Origin: Solibacter sp039934035
GTDB lineage: Bacteria > Acidobacteriota > Terriglobia > Bryobacterales > Bryobacteraceae
Direction: 5' to 3'
Assembly: GCA_039934035.1 (NCBI GenBank)
Contig: JBDTMZ010000118.1
Location: forward strand, 1-64,000
Length of the DNA stretch: 64,000 nucleotides
The notes beneath the pieces are model-generated. The model had not been told where the DNA came from and made no database searches. It saw only the letters and a list, made by a program, of their open reading frames with translations. Shown in pieces: positions 35,711 through 44,551 of the stretch. Numbering within the stretch: position 1 is the first letter of the stretch; each line of letters opens with the position of its first letter. A program made the position numbers and the translations under genes.

Positions 35711-36433
35711 TCAGGAAGCATGGGTGATGACCACGGTCACTTCGCCGGCAGCGGCCCCATCGGCGGTCTTACGCACCGTTCCCCGATAGGCGCCTTCCGG
35801 CTGATCGGGTTTCACCTTGACCGTAAGCTTCAGGCAGCCGGCCGACCGGACGGCGGTGACCCCATCGATCGCAGAGGCGGCGAAGCCCTGCGCCAGCAGC
35901 GGCTCCACCGTAAGCGCTACCGCGTCGCACCCAGGGGTGATGGTGGCGGTCACTTCGGTGGGCCGCGACGAAATCACCTGTACGGTGAGCGGATACGCCG
36001 GCATCGCAGCGGCAGTTGGCCCCGCGCCGTACGCCGCCGGATTCCACATGGGCGGGATGCCGCCCGGAACAAACTGCGCCCACGCGTTAGCCCAGGCGCG
36101 CACGGCAGCCATCCATTGGTCTGCCACCGGGGGCATGGAACCCCAGGGATTGAATCCGCCGTAATTCGATTTGTCTTCCATCACGAACCCTCCTCGGTTA
36201 GTTGCGTCCTGAAACCCGCGCGCGGCGTCTCGTCCCCGGCGCATGTAGTCGTCAATCACTGCGTAGGCGCTGCGCACGCCTCGTTCGAGAGCTTCGCAGA
36301 CCTCCGCTACGGGCTCGGCAGCCTCGCAACTAACGGGAGCCGTAGCCGTCGAAACCGGGCCCAACCGGGCATTCCGGATAGGGCCGACTCGGGCCGGCGG
36401 TGTCCGCCTCTGCCGCAAGCCGTGTTCGCTCAT
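35711..36433 (-). CDS. Uncharacterised protein of the prenyl-synthase operon
   Basis: 240 residues with no family that I recognise. Residues about 43-80 form a helix (CEALERGVRSAYAVIDDYMRRG). Residues about 95-130 are aromatic and Pro/Gly-rich (YGGFNPWGSMPP, WMAAVRAWANAWAQFVPGG), slightly reminiscent of phasin-like sequences. Residues 145-240 are a beta-sandwich-like domain (LTVQVISSRPTEVTATITPG up to GEVTVVITHAS). There is no signal peptide. An internal ATG at 36181 (residue 85) has a near-perfect ribosome site, GAGGAGG seven bases upstream, so a 156-residue form may be made as well as, or instead of, the full frame. The gene is 9 bases downstream of the oxidoreductase gene and 12 upstream of the synthase gene. 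Confidence 0.6.
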   Translation of the reverse strand: MSEHGLRQRRTPPARVGPIRNARLGPVSTATAPVSCEAAEPVAEVCEALERGVRSAYAVIDDYMRRGRDAARGFQDATNRGGFVMEDKSNYGGFNPWGSMPPVADQWMAAVRAWANAWAQFVPGGIPPMWNPAAYGAGPTAAAMPAYPLTVQVISSRPTEVTATITPGCDAVALTVEPLLAQGFAASAIDGVTAVRSAGCLKLTVKVKPDQPEGAYRGTVRKTADGAAAGEVTVVITHAS

Positions 36434-36442
36434 GATCCCACC

Positions 36443-38593
36443 TTATGGATGGTCATAGCCTACGATTTCCTGGAGCGCGGGTAGCCCCGAAAGGGCGTGC
36501 GCCGCGAGTTTCCCGGACATGACTGCGGATTCGATGCAGCCGCTGTCCAGACCGGTAGCCGTCCAATCTCCGGCAATGGTCAGATTGTCAAACGTCATAT
36601 CCAGCGGCGAAATCCTGTACTTGATGCTGCCCGGCAGCGCCTGGACGTAACGGTCGGTCGGGTTCACGTTGGCGGCCCAGAACTGCGTATCGAAGGCATC
36701 CGCTCCGGTCGCATCGCCGGCGCCCGCCAGCGCGTTCCATACGAAGCCGTCTTTGCCCTGGGCCTTGGGCCATAGCCCGCCGACGTCCTGATTGAGAAAA
36801 CGGATCGCATTCGCGCGCACCAGGTCGCGCTGTTGACTGTGACTCTCCCGAGTAGACGAGGCGGACTGTTTCGCCACGTCCGGCAGCACGCTGCAGAAGT
36901 AAGCGATTGATTTCACCGGCTCGGTCCAATTCTCCTCGGGGATGAGATGGGTCATGTCCGCCCAGGTATCGAACGGCTCCACGTACCCCGATACGTTTGC
37001 CGGAGGATGACGCCAGCCGAGTTCGGCGGCATCCTTGCGCAGCCACAACTGGAAAGCTTGCGTGGGCACAGTCTTCACGTGGGCAAGCATATCCCGCCAG
37101 ACCGCGGAACGCTCCACCAACTCCTCCGCGACTTGCGGCAGCGCCGAAACACTCAGGCCCAGCACCACAAAATCGAAGTCGCGCTGTACGTGCAGCGTGC
37201 GGACTCCGGCACGCCGCGTTTCCCAACTTGCTTCGAATGCCCGGCCTTCGCGCTCCAGCGCCGCGCCCCCGGTCAACTGAGAATAATCCGGACGCGATGG
37301 CCAACTCGGCACATGATGCACATCGACCAGCGGCTGGTATTCGCCGCCGCCTTTGACCCGGGCTTGCACATCGAAATCCAGGCTGGCTACGTAGGGCTGC
37401 TCGCCCTCCTCCCGCGGAGACAACCCGACGTGACGCAGCCGGTGAAAGAATTTAAACTGCACGCCGCGATCCCGCAGCACCTGGTACAACGGCGCGAAGA
37501 CGATATCTCCCATCCCTGCGCTCATGCGCCAGAATAAGGATCCGCGATAGGTGAAGAACATGCGCATGGTGCCGCGGAGCGCTACCCCGGCGGCGAGACG
37601 AGGCCGCGTCACATCCCCGTCTTCAAATGCGAAGGCGAGATCGTAAAGGCCGCGCATGAACCCGGAGTGCAGAGACAGTTCGGACGCGCCGTTGAGCCGC
37701 ATCCATTCACAGGAATCATATTCGTTGATCGCGTCAAAGCCGCGCGGATCCAAAGCAAGCCCGAACCGGAAGGATCCGCGAATCACCGCCAGCATCAGGT
37801 CGATGATGATCCACACCCGCCGCGCCGGTCGATCGGTCTCCAGTTGCCGGTGCAGTTGCCGCCGCGCTTCCACGGCGATCGCATCCACAATTTCTAGCGG
37901 GAACGCCGCCCCGGACTGGAGCATTTGCGGGAAGAAGCTCTCGGAAGCCTGACGGAGAATCGAAGCGGCCTCAATTAGCGCCGTGGCGGTTGCCAGTTGA
38001 CCGTAGCGCAGCAGAGCGGTGAGCGCCGCAGTCAGCGCATCCATGGTCTTAGCGGCGGTGGTCGGCGGCTCGGCTGCAGGAGCCGCACACTGCCCGGCTT
38101 CCATCGCCGCGGCGGAACGAAGCAGCTCTTCCACCAGGATGATGGCTTGCCGCAAGTAGGCGGTTACGCTGAACAAATCGCCCGTGGAGGCATCGCCGGG
38201 GGTGCCCTGCCCGGGGGGAAACCGCGCCATCCAGAATTCCCAATCGCCCCCGGCGCGATCGGCGATGCCAACATCGGCAGCCGGCTTGAACGCGTCGCTG
38301 AACTCGGCGAAACGGCATTCGGGGTGATGCGTCTGCCGCTCGGCGTAGCACCCGCGCATCAGGCGAAACGCATTCTCGTAGAAGCCCATCCACAGATGCA
38401 GCCCGTGCTCTTCGATGCGGCCATTCTTGCCGCGTCCGGACGCGCCCTTCCCGCCTAATCGCCAGCCCATCTGATACACCGTGACCTGATACTTGCCCTG
38501 CAGCTCGGGACGGGTCAGTTCGAAGGCTGTGGACAGCGCTGCGCACCCGCCGCCAACGATGGCCACTCGCACCGGTTGGGTGGTATCGGTCAT
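36443..38593 (-). CDS. FAD-dependent amine-oxidase/desaturase-like oxidoreductase
   Basis: 716 residues. The N-terminus VRVAIVGGGCAALSTAFELT is a Rossmann FAD-binding motif, followed by YQMGWRLGGKGASGRG and EEHGLHLWMGFYENAFRLM, as in COG3349-type NAD(P)-binding oxidoreductases and, more distantly, carotenoid desaturases and hydroxysqualene dehydroxylase. The C-terminus LTIAGDWTATGLDSGCIESAVMSGKLAAHAL is the FAD-closing segment. It should oxidise or desaturate a hydrophobic substrate, plausibly the isoprenoid made by the synthase two genes downstream. Start ATG at 38593, four bases after the pentapeptide gene stop. The helical insert (about 150-330) is longer than in desaturases. Exact substrate unknown. 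Confidence 0.75.
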   Translation of the reverse strand: MTDTTQPVRVAIVGGGCAALSTAFELTRPELQGKYQVTVYQMGWRLGGKGASGRGKNGRIEEHGLHLWMGFYENAFRLMRGCYAERQTHHPECRFAEFSDAFKPAADVGIADRAGGDWEFWMARFPPGQGTPGDASTGDLFSVTAYLRQAIILVEELLRSAAAMEAGQCAAPAAEPPTTAAKTMDALTAALTALLRYGQLATATALIEAASILRQASESFFPQMLQSGAAFPLEIVDAIAVEARRQLHRQLETDRPARRVWIIIDLMLAVIRGSFRFGLALDPRGFDAINEYDSCEWMRLNGASELSLHSGFMRGLYDLAFAFEDGDVTRPRLAAGVALRGTMRMFFTYRGSLFWRMSAGMGDIVFAPLYQVLRDRGVQFKFFHRLRHVGLSPREEGEQPYVASLDFDVQARVKGGGEYQPLVDVHHVPSWPSRPDYSQLTGGAALEREGRAFEASWETRRAGVRTLHVQRDFDFVVLGLSVSALPQVAEELVERSAVWRDMLAHVKTVPTQAFQLWLRKDAAELGWRHPPANVSGYVEPFDTWADMTHLIPEENWTEPVKSIAYFCSVLPDVAKQSASSTRESHSQQRDLVRANAIRFLNQDVGGLWPKAQGKDGFVWNALAGAGDATGADAFDTQFWAANVNPTDRYVQALPGSIKYRISPLDMTFDNLTIAGDWTATGLDSGCIESAVMSGKLAAHALSGLPALQEIVGYDHP

Positions 38594-38596
38594 GGC

Positions 38597-39070
38597 CTAC
38601 GCCGCCCAACTTGCGGGACGTCTCAGGTTCAGGGGCAACTTGGTATTCGCATCACCGCGCGACACGGCGAGTTGTTCGTCGGTCAGTCCGGTTGATGTAC
38701 TGAGGTCCGCGCCGCGCAGATCCGTGCATTGCAGAAACGCCGAGGCCAAACTGGCGGCGCGCAAGTCGGCGTCGTGAAGGTCGGCCAGGCAAAGGTCCGC
38801 CCCGTCCAGCCGGCAATGCCTCAGGTCAGACCGGCTCAGGTTGGCTTTGCGGAGGATGGCCTTTTCCAGGACGGCGGCATTTAGATTAATTCCACTTAAG
38901 TCCGATTCGATCAGAAAGGCCCGCCGGAGATCCGCGCCGCAGAATTGCGCCTGCGCCAGGGAAAAACCGTTCAGCATGACGCAGCCAGGGTGTTTCGTCC
39001 GGAATTCATTCCATCCGGCGACACCCGACTCCAGAATTGAATTTAAGTCGTGTCTGGAAACTAGGACCAT
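38597..39070 (-). CDS. Pentapeptide-repeat protein
   Basis: 157 residues. After about 40 residues comes a run of A(D/N)LxX pentapeptides from GADLRRAFL through SDLSG, INLNA, AVLEK, ANLSR, SDLRH, GADLCLADL, HDADLRAASL to RGADLST (about residues 45-127), which should fold as a right-handed quadrilateral beta-helix. No catalytic motif is present. In other systems such proteins act as scaffolds or as DNA mimics protecting gyrase. Here it heads the five-gene operon, immediately before the FAD oxidoreductase, so a scaffold or resistance role for the pathway is possible but unproven. The gene begins 111 bases downstream of the kinase gene on the same strand. Confidence 0.85.
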   Translation of the reverse strand: MVLVSRHDLNSILESGVAGWNEFRTKHPGCVMLNGFSLAQAQFCGADLRRAFLIESDLSGINLNAAVLEKAILRKANLSRSDLRHCRLDGADLCLADLHDADLRAASLASAFLQCTDLRGADLSTSTGLTDEQLAVSRGDANTKLPLNLRRPASWAA

Positions 39071-39180
39071 GCAACCCTCTGGTGAGTCGATAACAATTTT
39101 TGGGGCTTAGGTGATTATGCTGAAAACCAGTAGTGCTCGTCAAGAACTGGCGTTGACAGAACTGGCGCCGTTTGGCCGAG

Positions 39181-41553
39181 TTACGATTCCGAATCAACCG
39201 CCAAATGCTGATCCAGCACCAGTACTGCTTCGGCCAGCGATTGCAACCGCTGCTCCCGGTCCTTGCGCAGGCAGCGGACAGCCAACTCCGCCACCAATGC
39301 CGGAACTGCAGTCGGCGGCTGGACCGGCTTCCCGGGATCGCTCCCCTCCTGGAAGGGATGCACGCCGTATAAGATCTCGTGAAGAATAATTCCGAAAGAG
39401 AAGATATCGGTGCGCCAATCCACCGCTTCACCCATGGCCTGCTCCGGGGACATATAACCGGGGGTGCCCACCACCGCTCCCACCTGGGTCAGTTGAGAGG
39501 GCACATCGCGGCGTTTGGCCAGGCCGAAGTCCAGCACCTTGCCTTCGCCGGAACCGCACAGCATGATGTTGCCCGGCTTAACGTCGCGATGCACGATCCC
39601 TGCCTGGTGCGCTCCGAAAAGAGCGGAGGCTACCCCACGCAGGCATCGCAGCAGCGATTTGAGAGCCAGAGCCTCGCCGCGGTTGCGACGCGCCAGAAGT
39701 TGGTCCAGTGGCCGCCCGTCCACATACTCCATGATCATGAAATCGATCCCGGCATCGGAGCTGTATTCGTAGATCGTGACGATGTTCGGATGGTTCAATG
39801 TCGATGCGGCCTGCGCCTCGCGCGCGAATCGCACTTTGTCGCCCTCCGACACAATCGCCCCGGAAATGACTTTCAGAGCCACCGGCCGCTGCAGGTTGAC
39901 GTCGATCGCGCGATACACCGCGCCCATCCCGCCCGCGCCGATCTGGCTCTCTATCAGGTAATGCCCGATTCGGGTTCCGCGAGTGAGGGAAAAGCCCAGC
40001 TGCCAGGTCCCCTCCCCGGTGTCCCGCTTGCCCGGCCTCATGCTGAGGGTGACCAATCGTTCCGTCGCCGCAAGCGGCGCTCCCGCCGAAGCCGCGGCGG
40101 TGCGTTCGTTTGCCTCCGATAAACGCAACTCGGAAACTAACCGTTGAAAGGCGGGCAGCGGCCGCAGCGGATCGAAACGCGGGTCCACGTTCACCCAGGC
40201 CAGTTGCCGCGTCCGATGGCGAAAGGCTTCTTCCAGGTGGTGCATGGCGCGATCGGTATCGCCCAACCCGGCGTAGACCAGTGCGGGGTTGATGTGGCCC
40301 ACCGCCAGCGAAGGCGCTTCCAGCATTTCGCGTAGCGCCTCGCGCGCCTCCGGAGCGCGTCCCATGCGGGCGTAGCCATAACCCAACTCCGCCAGCGCTC
40401 CGCTGGTCCGGCCAATGATCTTTGCGCCCTCCTCGAAATGCTGGAGCGCCTCCTCATATGACTCCTGCTCCAGCAGCACACGCCCCAGCGACCAATGAGC
40501 GTGGCCGAACCCCGAAAACGCACGCAGCGTTTCGCGCAGGCTGCGCGCCGCGTCCTGCCAGCGCCGCATCCGGTAATAGCAGCCGCCCACCGCGGTATTG
40601 GTAATCGGGGAGAGCGGATCCAGTTGCGACGCGTACCTCAATTCGTCCAGCGCCTCTTCCAACCTTCCCAGCGGAGTCAGGTAGTCGAGCGCGTAGTGGA
40701 AGTGGACCGCCACCAGACCGGAGCGGGCCGCCAGTGCGTGTTCAAAGGTTCTGCCCGCCACCAGCCAGTTCCAATCGAATGCCGACTCGATCGCGCCCAG
40801 CAGGTACAGCGCGGTCACGGACTCGGGCTCCAGCCGCAGCGCTTCCTGCAAAGCCGATCGCGCGTGAGCAATCGCCTGACTTGCCGGCTCCAGCCCGTAC
40901 CATTCCAGCCGCAGGTGCGCTTCGGCCACGCCCGTCCATGCCGAAGCGTACGCTGGATCAGCGTCGGTCGCACGCACGAACAGTGACAAGGCCTCGCGCA
41001 GGCTGTCGGCAGTCTCCTGGTGAAAGGCGTAACGGCCCTGCAGATAGAAGGAGTAGGCTGCCGGTTCGGCCTGGCGCCGGACCTGCGGGACGGAGAATCG
41101 GGCTCCCAGTTGAAAACGCAATTTCTCGAGCACCGCAGCCGTCAACTCGTCCTGCAGCGCAAACAGATCCCGCACCTGCGCTTCAAAGCTTTGCGACCAG
41201 ATCTGATAGCCCTCCTGCGCGTCGCTCAGTTGCGCCATCAGGCGGAACTGATCGCCCACGCGGCGGACGCTGCCGTGTACGATCAGCCGCGCCTTCAGAA
41301 GTTTTCCGATTTCGCCTATATCCGCGGTGCTGCCCTTGCAGCGAAACGAGGAGCTCCGGGAGACCACCCGAAGTCCGGGAACCTGGGTCAGGCCATTGAT
41401 CAGTTCCTCGGCCAGTCCGTCGCAGATGTATTCGTTCTCCGGATCGGGGCTGATGTTGATCAACGGCAGCACCGCGATGGCACGCGGGTCACCGAAGAAC
41501 GAATCGGGCATGCCCGAGGGCAGACCTCCGAGGTTGGGACGCGATGGGTTCAT
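39181..41553 (-). CDS. TolB-like/TPR protein with C-terminal Ser/Thr kinase domain
   Basis: 790 residues in an inverted order. Residues about 22-150 are a TolB/FlgO-like domain (AIAVLPLINISPDPENEYICDGLAEELINGL, VHGSVRRVGDQFRLMAQL). Residues 150-500 are TPR repeats. The Ser/Thr kinase occupies about 525-785: IGAGGMGAVYRA, VALKVI, IVHRDVKPGNIMLCG, VLDFGLAKR, GTPGYMSPEQAMGE, all canonical, so it should be active. In most acidobacterial proteins of this kind the kinase comes first. There is no membrane helix. The TPR part probably senses partners and the kinase phosphorylates a downstream target, possibly in the adjacent operon, which starts 110 bases after this gene and may be co-transcribed. 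Confidence 0.85.
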   Translation of the reverse strand: MNPSRPNLGGLPSGMPDSFFGDPRAIAVLPLINISPDPENEYICDGLAEELINGLTQVPGLRVVSRSSSFRCKGSTADIGEIGKLLKARLIVHGSVRRVGDQFRLMAQLSDAQEGYQIWSQSFEAQVRDLFALQDELTAAVLEKLRFQLGARFSVPQVRRQAEPAAYSFYLQGRYAFHQETADSLREALSLFVRATDADPAYASAWTGVAEAHLRLEWYGLEPASQAIAHARSALQEALRLEPESVTALYLLGAIESAFDWNWLVAGRTFEHALAARSGLVAVHFHYALDYLTPLGRLEEALDELRYASQLDPLSPITNTAVGGCYYRMRRWQDAARSLRETLRAFSGFGHAHWSLGRVLLEQESYEEALQHFEEGAKIIGRTSGALAELGYGYARMGRAPEAREALREMLEAPSLAVGHINPALVYAGLGDTDRAMHHLEEAFRHRTRQLAWVNVDPRFDPLRPLPAFQRLVSELRLSEANERTAAASAGAPLAATERLVTLSMRPGKRDTGEGTWQLGFSLTRGTRIGHYLIESQIGAGGMGAVYRAIDVNLQRPVALKVISGAIVSEGDKVRFAREAQAASTLNHPNIVTIYEYSSDAGIDFMIMEYVDGRPLDQLLARRNRGEALALKSLLRCLRGVASALFGAHQAGIVHRDVKPGNIMLCGSGEGKVLDFGLAKRRDVPSQLTQVGAVVGTPGYMSPEQAMGEAVDWRTDIFSFGIILHEILYGVHPFQEGSDPGKPVQPPTAVPALVAELAVRCLRKDREQRLQSLAEAVLVLDQHLAVDSES

Positions 41554-41902
41554 CGAAGCGGTTGCGATGGAGCCGGATTCACTGAGTATATCGAAGCCCG
41601 AGTCTGCACGGAGGTGACCTTATATCGCTTTTGATCATAAGAATCATTAGCGCTCGTTCCAAAATGTTTCCAGGATGAAACAGAATCGCAGTCGATTGGA
41701 GTTTGATCGGACGTCAACCCGTAACCAGCCCAGGATTGATCTCAGAAATGCCGCTCGCAACGGCGATGTCGAAGGGAACTGACCAAGCCACCGGGGCAAC
41801 ATCAAAACGGATCGCCTCCATCGGGATCAATTGAGCTCGCAACAACTTCTTGGGTGGAATCGATGGTCGGCCGGTCCTGGCATACATCCCATCTCCAACG
41901 AA
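41554..41902. other. Intergenic region upstream of the kinase gene
   Basis: About 350 bases. A small hairpin, GTTTC-CAGGAT-GAAAC, lies near 41669-41684. The patch at 41618-41650 is AT-rich and could hold the kinase promoter. No gene is evident. Confidence 0.3.
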
Positions 41903-42211
41903 TTACCCGTCTTTACCCGAATTTCCCCAATAATACTGATGGGGTCCCTCCAATTTGCCCCCCTGGCGCATGCGGTTGAGGCGGAATAATGCGACTGCGC
42001 CGGAGCCGCACACCGACGTGAGGGTGAATACCCAGAAGACCGGAAAGGCTGCATCCACGCTTGGTTCCGGTCGCATCATGATCACAGCGGGAAACAACAA
42101 CGGTACCGATACCAGCAGCCAGCGCACCCAGTCGCCAAGCCACTGGAAAAGCAACGTACGCCTCCTCGGCTTTGTTCTGACTGGAGGTGTTGGTGCTGCC
42201 TGGTCGGTCAC
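41903..42211 (-). CDS. Small two-helix membrane protein
   Basis: 102 residues from the GTG at 42211, which has GGGGG a few bases upstream; the frame extends to 42253 but without a better site. Two hydrophobic segments (WVRWLLVSVPLLFPAVIM and FPVFWVFTLTSVCGSGAVALF) are linked by a short polar turn. The basic N-terminal TKPRRR implies a cytoplasmic N-terminus. The C-terminal RMRQGGKLEGPHQYYWGNSGKDG is soluble. I recognise no family, and it may be a lineage-specific envelope protein. It is encoded alone. Confidence 0.45.
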   Translation of the reverse strand: MTDQAAPTPPVRTKPRRRTLLFQWLGDWVRWLLVSVPLLFPAVIMMRPEPSVDAAFPVFWVFTLTSVCGSGAVALFRLNRMRQGGKLEGPHQYYWGNSGKDG

Positions 42212-42599
42212 ATGGGTTCCCCCTTTAAGTCTAGAGATCCAGCGCGAAAGCAAAGCCTCGCGACACCCTTGGTAGTGCGACAGAAGTAAGACCGCCTGTT
42301 ATCTTATGCCACGAACCCCCAAAAGTACGACGCCGCCTGGAATCGCATGTAATGCAGGCCGCGAGTTCGGCTTCACGGTCCGAGTGTCGCGCGACACGGC
42401 GAACCATTTTGCGCCCCTTTGTATCCAACCACCATTTGAGTCGCTTAAAGCGTTGCATAACAAAGTAACAACCGTTAGAATCACCACACTCGATTTCTGG
42501 AGATGCATCACCCTCTCTGTCCGGCTTGCCGATAGGGCGAGACAAAGAAAGGACTGTTATCTGTCAATTCTAAGGTTTTCGCACGGCTTTGCACCCGCA
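42212..42599. other. Intergenic region between the small membrane protein and a decayed gene
   Basis: About 390 bases. Possible frames on both strands have no recognisable domain. An AT-rich patch near 42455-42490 could carry a promoter for the plus-strand genes. I see no other signal. Confidence 0.3.
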
Positions 42600-42824
42600 A
42601 TGGTGCTGGTGTGTCTAGGCGCCCAAGCGCAAGCCGCGGACCGCGAGGTTCGCTTGAACTGGGCCCAACTGGCGCCTCAGGTCGTCGGTAGAAAAGTCTC
42701 GACCGTCTTGACTGACAGCACACTGGTGGAAGGCAGAGTCGTTTCCGTCTAAGCCGACATGATCACGGTCAACGTCGGCAAGACGTCGGCTCCCACGAGG
42801 TTCTCTGGGCTGCAACTAAATTAA
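42600..42824 (+). pseudogene. Small secreted protein with premature stop
   Basis: The frame from 42600 gives a short hydrophobic signal-like start (VLVCLGAQAQAADREV), RLNWAQLAPQVVGRKVSTVLTDSTLVEGRVVSV, then TAA at 42750-42752. It continues in the same frame as ADMITVNVGKTSAPTRFSGLQLN to a second stop. A single change (CAA to TAA, for example) explains the break. The sequence resembles small acidobacterial proteins with an LVEGRVxxVxxDxL motif. The upstream start is uncertain because hydrophobic residues precede the ATG. Confidence 0.55.
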
Positions 42825-42898
42825 CTCGGACGTTCTGGCCACAACATCTAAACCGGGGACCAGCGTGTCGCGATGCGCACGCGCGGGGAGCACTCAAG

Positions 42899-44332
42899 AT
42901 GTCTCTCAAAACCTTCGTGGCGTTGATATTCACCGTGAGCGCGGCCGCCTTGGCCAGCACAAGCGCTTCGATGACCTTCCAGGTGAACGAGCCTGTCAGC
43001 ATTGCGGGGGTTCCGCCCGTTACGCTCGGCCCCGGGGCGTACGTTCTCCGGAAGGTGAACAGTTCCGGCGGCGCGAACGTGGTTCAGGTGCTGAGCAAGC
43101 GGCAGGATTATGTTTACACCACGGTGATGACTATACCGGCCGTACGGCCGTATGCGGATGACCAGCGGCAACTACTCTTTTCAGAGACACGCTCGGGGAA
43201 TCCGCCGACACTGCATTACTGGTTTTCGCCGGGGGAAACGGTCGGGCACGAGTTTATCAATCCGCTTGCCATGCCGGCCGCGGAACGGGGCGCCTTGCCA
43301 ATGCAGCTACAATCCAGAGGCGATGGAGGGCAAAGCCAGGCTGCCGCTTCCGCGGGCAATCCGGCGGACTTCTATGCTCTCCGCGAGGCATTGTTGCGCA
43401 TCGAGAACGGCAAGTTTGGCGCTGCGCGAGACAGCTTCCGTAGGAACTACTTCATCGCGCAGAATCGTGAAGGCGCGTTTACCTCGTTCGTCCTGGCTCT
43501 CCTGATGCTTGACCGCGAGACGGCCAGAGCCACGCTCGACCAGGTTTACCGGCTTGATCCGGAGCGGAAGCGCGCACTGTCCAGGCTGGACGTATCTGGT
43601 GTGGTTGAATCGCTGGCCGATGCGCGCTCCAACCTGAAGACGAGCCGGGTTCGCCGGTTCCTGTTGGATCTGGCGATGGAGAGAAATGAGGATGCGATTG
43701 CCCGGACCGCGGTTCTTTCCTTTGAGAGGCACGTCGTCAAGGGCGATTCGTTCCCCGTCGAGATCGCGCTCGATCGTCGCCGTGAAGAGCGCGAAAAAGA
43801 GAGGCGGCGCGAGGATCAGTGGGTCCTCGCCAAAGAGCAGATCGCCAAACTGAGTGACTGCGTCAAGTCTCTGTTGAACCAGGTGGGCGCACTGGTGTAT
43901 TCGGCGAGCGCGGAGGCGACGGCAGGCCGCTTCGGATCGGTCCGATTGACGGTGGTGCTGACGCAACGCAGGCTGAACGATCTGGACGTGATTGTGGAGC
44001 GTTCGCATCGTACGATCTGCGAGCGGCATACGAAACTGGAGCGCTTGATTACTCAGCGCAACGCGGCGATTGTCCGGGAACTCGACGCGCTGCGATCGGC
44101 GCTGCGCGAACTCGACGGCCAGCCAGGTTCCACGACGAAGTCGCAGTTCGGATCGCTGCGCAAGTGGGAGTCGGCGCCAGTCGCCAGCGTCTCGCGCGAT
44201 TTGATGATCCTGGCCGAGGCTGCGACTTTGCCATACATGCGGCCATCCAGCGTGCTGCGGACGAACCGGGGGTATGTGCAGATTAACATCGCCGGGTCGT
44301 TAACCAGGCTGGCGGAGTGGTCCGCATTTTGA
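42899..44332 (+). CDS. Secreted protein with C-terminal coiled-coil-like helices, unknown function
   Basis: 477 residues. The signal peptide (about 1-20, FVALIFTVSAAALAS) is followed by a beta-rich domain (about 25-130: MTFQVNEPVSIAGVPPVTLGPGAYVLRKV, HYWFSPGETVGHEF). This resembles a domain repeated in acidobacterial outer proteins of unknown role, with a charged helical region after residue 150 (RREEREKERRREDQ, AKEQIAKLSD). It is probably periplasmic or outer-membrane associated. It precedes the kinase/FHA/transpeptidase genes on the same strand, separated by 219 bases from the next gene, so a shared role in envelope stress is a guess. Confidence 0.55.
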   Translation: MSLKTFVALIFTVSAAALASTSASMTFQVNEPVSIAGVPPVTLGPGAYVLRKVNSSGGANVVQVLSKRQDYVYTTVMTIPAVRPYADDQRQLLFSETRSGNPPTLHYWFSPGETVGHEFINPLAMPAAERGALPMQLQSRGDGGQSQAAASAGNPADFYALREALLRIENGKFGAARDSFRRNYFIAQNREGAFTSFVLALLMLDRETARATLDQVYRLDPERKRALSRLDVSGVVESLADARSNLKTSRVRRFLLDLAMERNEDAIARTAVLSFERHVVKGDSFPVEIALDRRREEREKERRREDQWVLAKEQIAKLSDCVKSLLNQVGALVYSASAEATAGRFGSVRLTVVLTQRRLNDLDVIVERSHRTICERHTKLERLITQRNAAIVRELDALRSALRELDGQPGSTTKSQFGSLRKWESAPVASVSRDLMILAEAATLPYMRPSSVLRTNRGYVQINIAGSLTRLAEWSAF

Positions 44333-44551
44333 GCGCGGCTTGCCCGTCAAGCAACGTCCTGTGTCCAATCAACCGGTCGAGATCATCCTGCCTGAAAATC
44401 GACAGCGCAAGCGGGTAGGTCGAATCGTGTGCCATCGCACTATTACCTGCTCCGTTAAATCTGATATTCGATGAAGATGGTCGTGTCCGCGTTGTTTGTG
44501 GACTTAACGGAACGCAGACGCACAACCAAGCGTCCTTGTCTTGTGGGAAGA

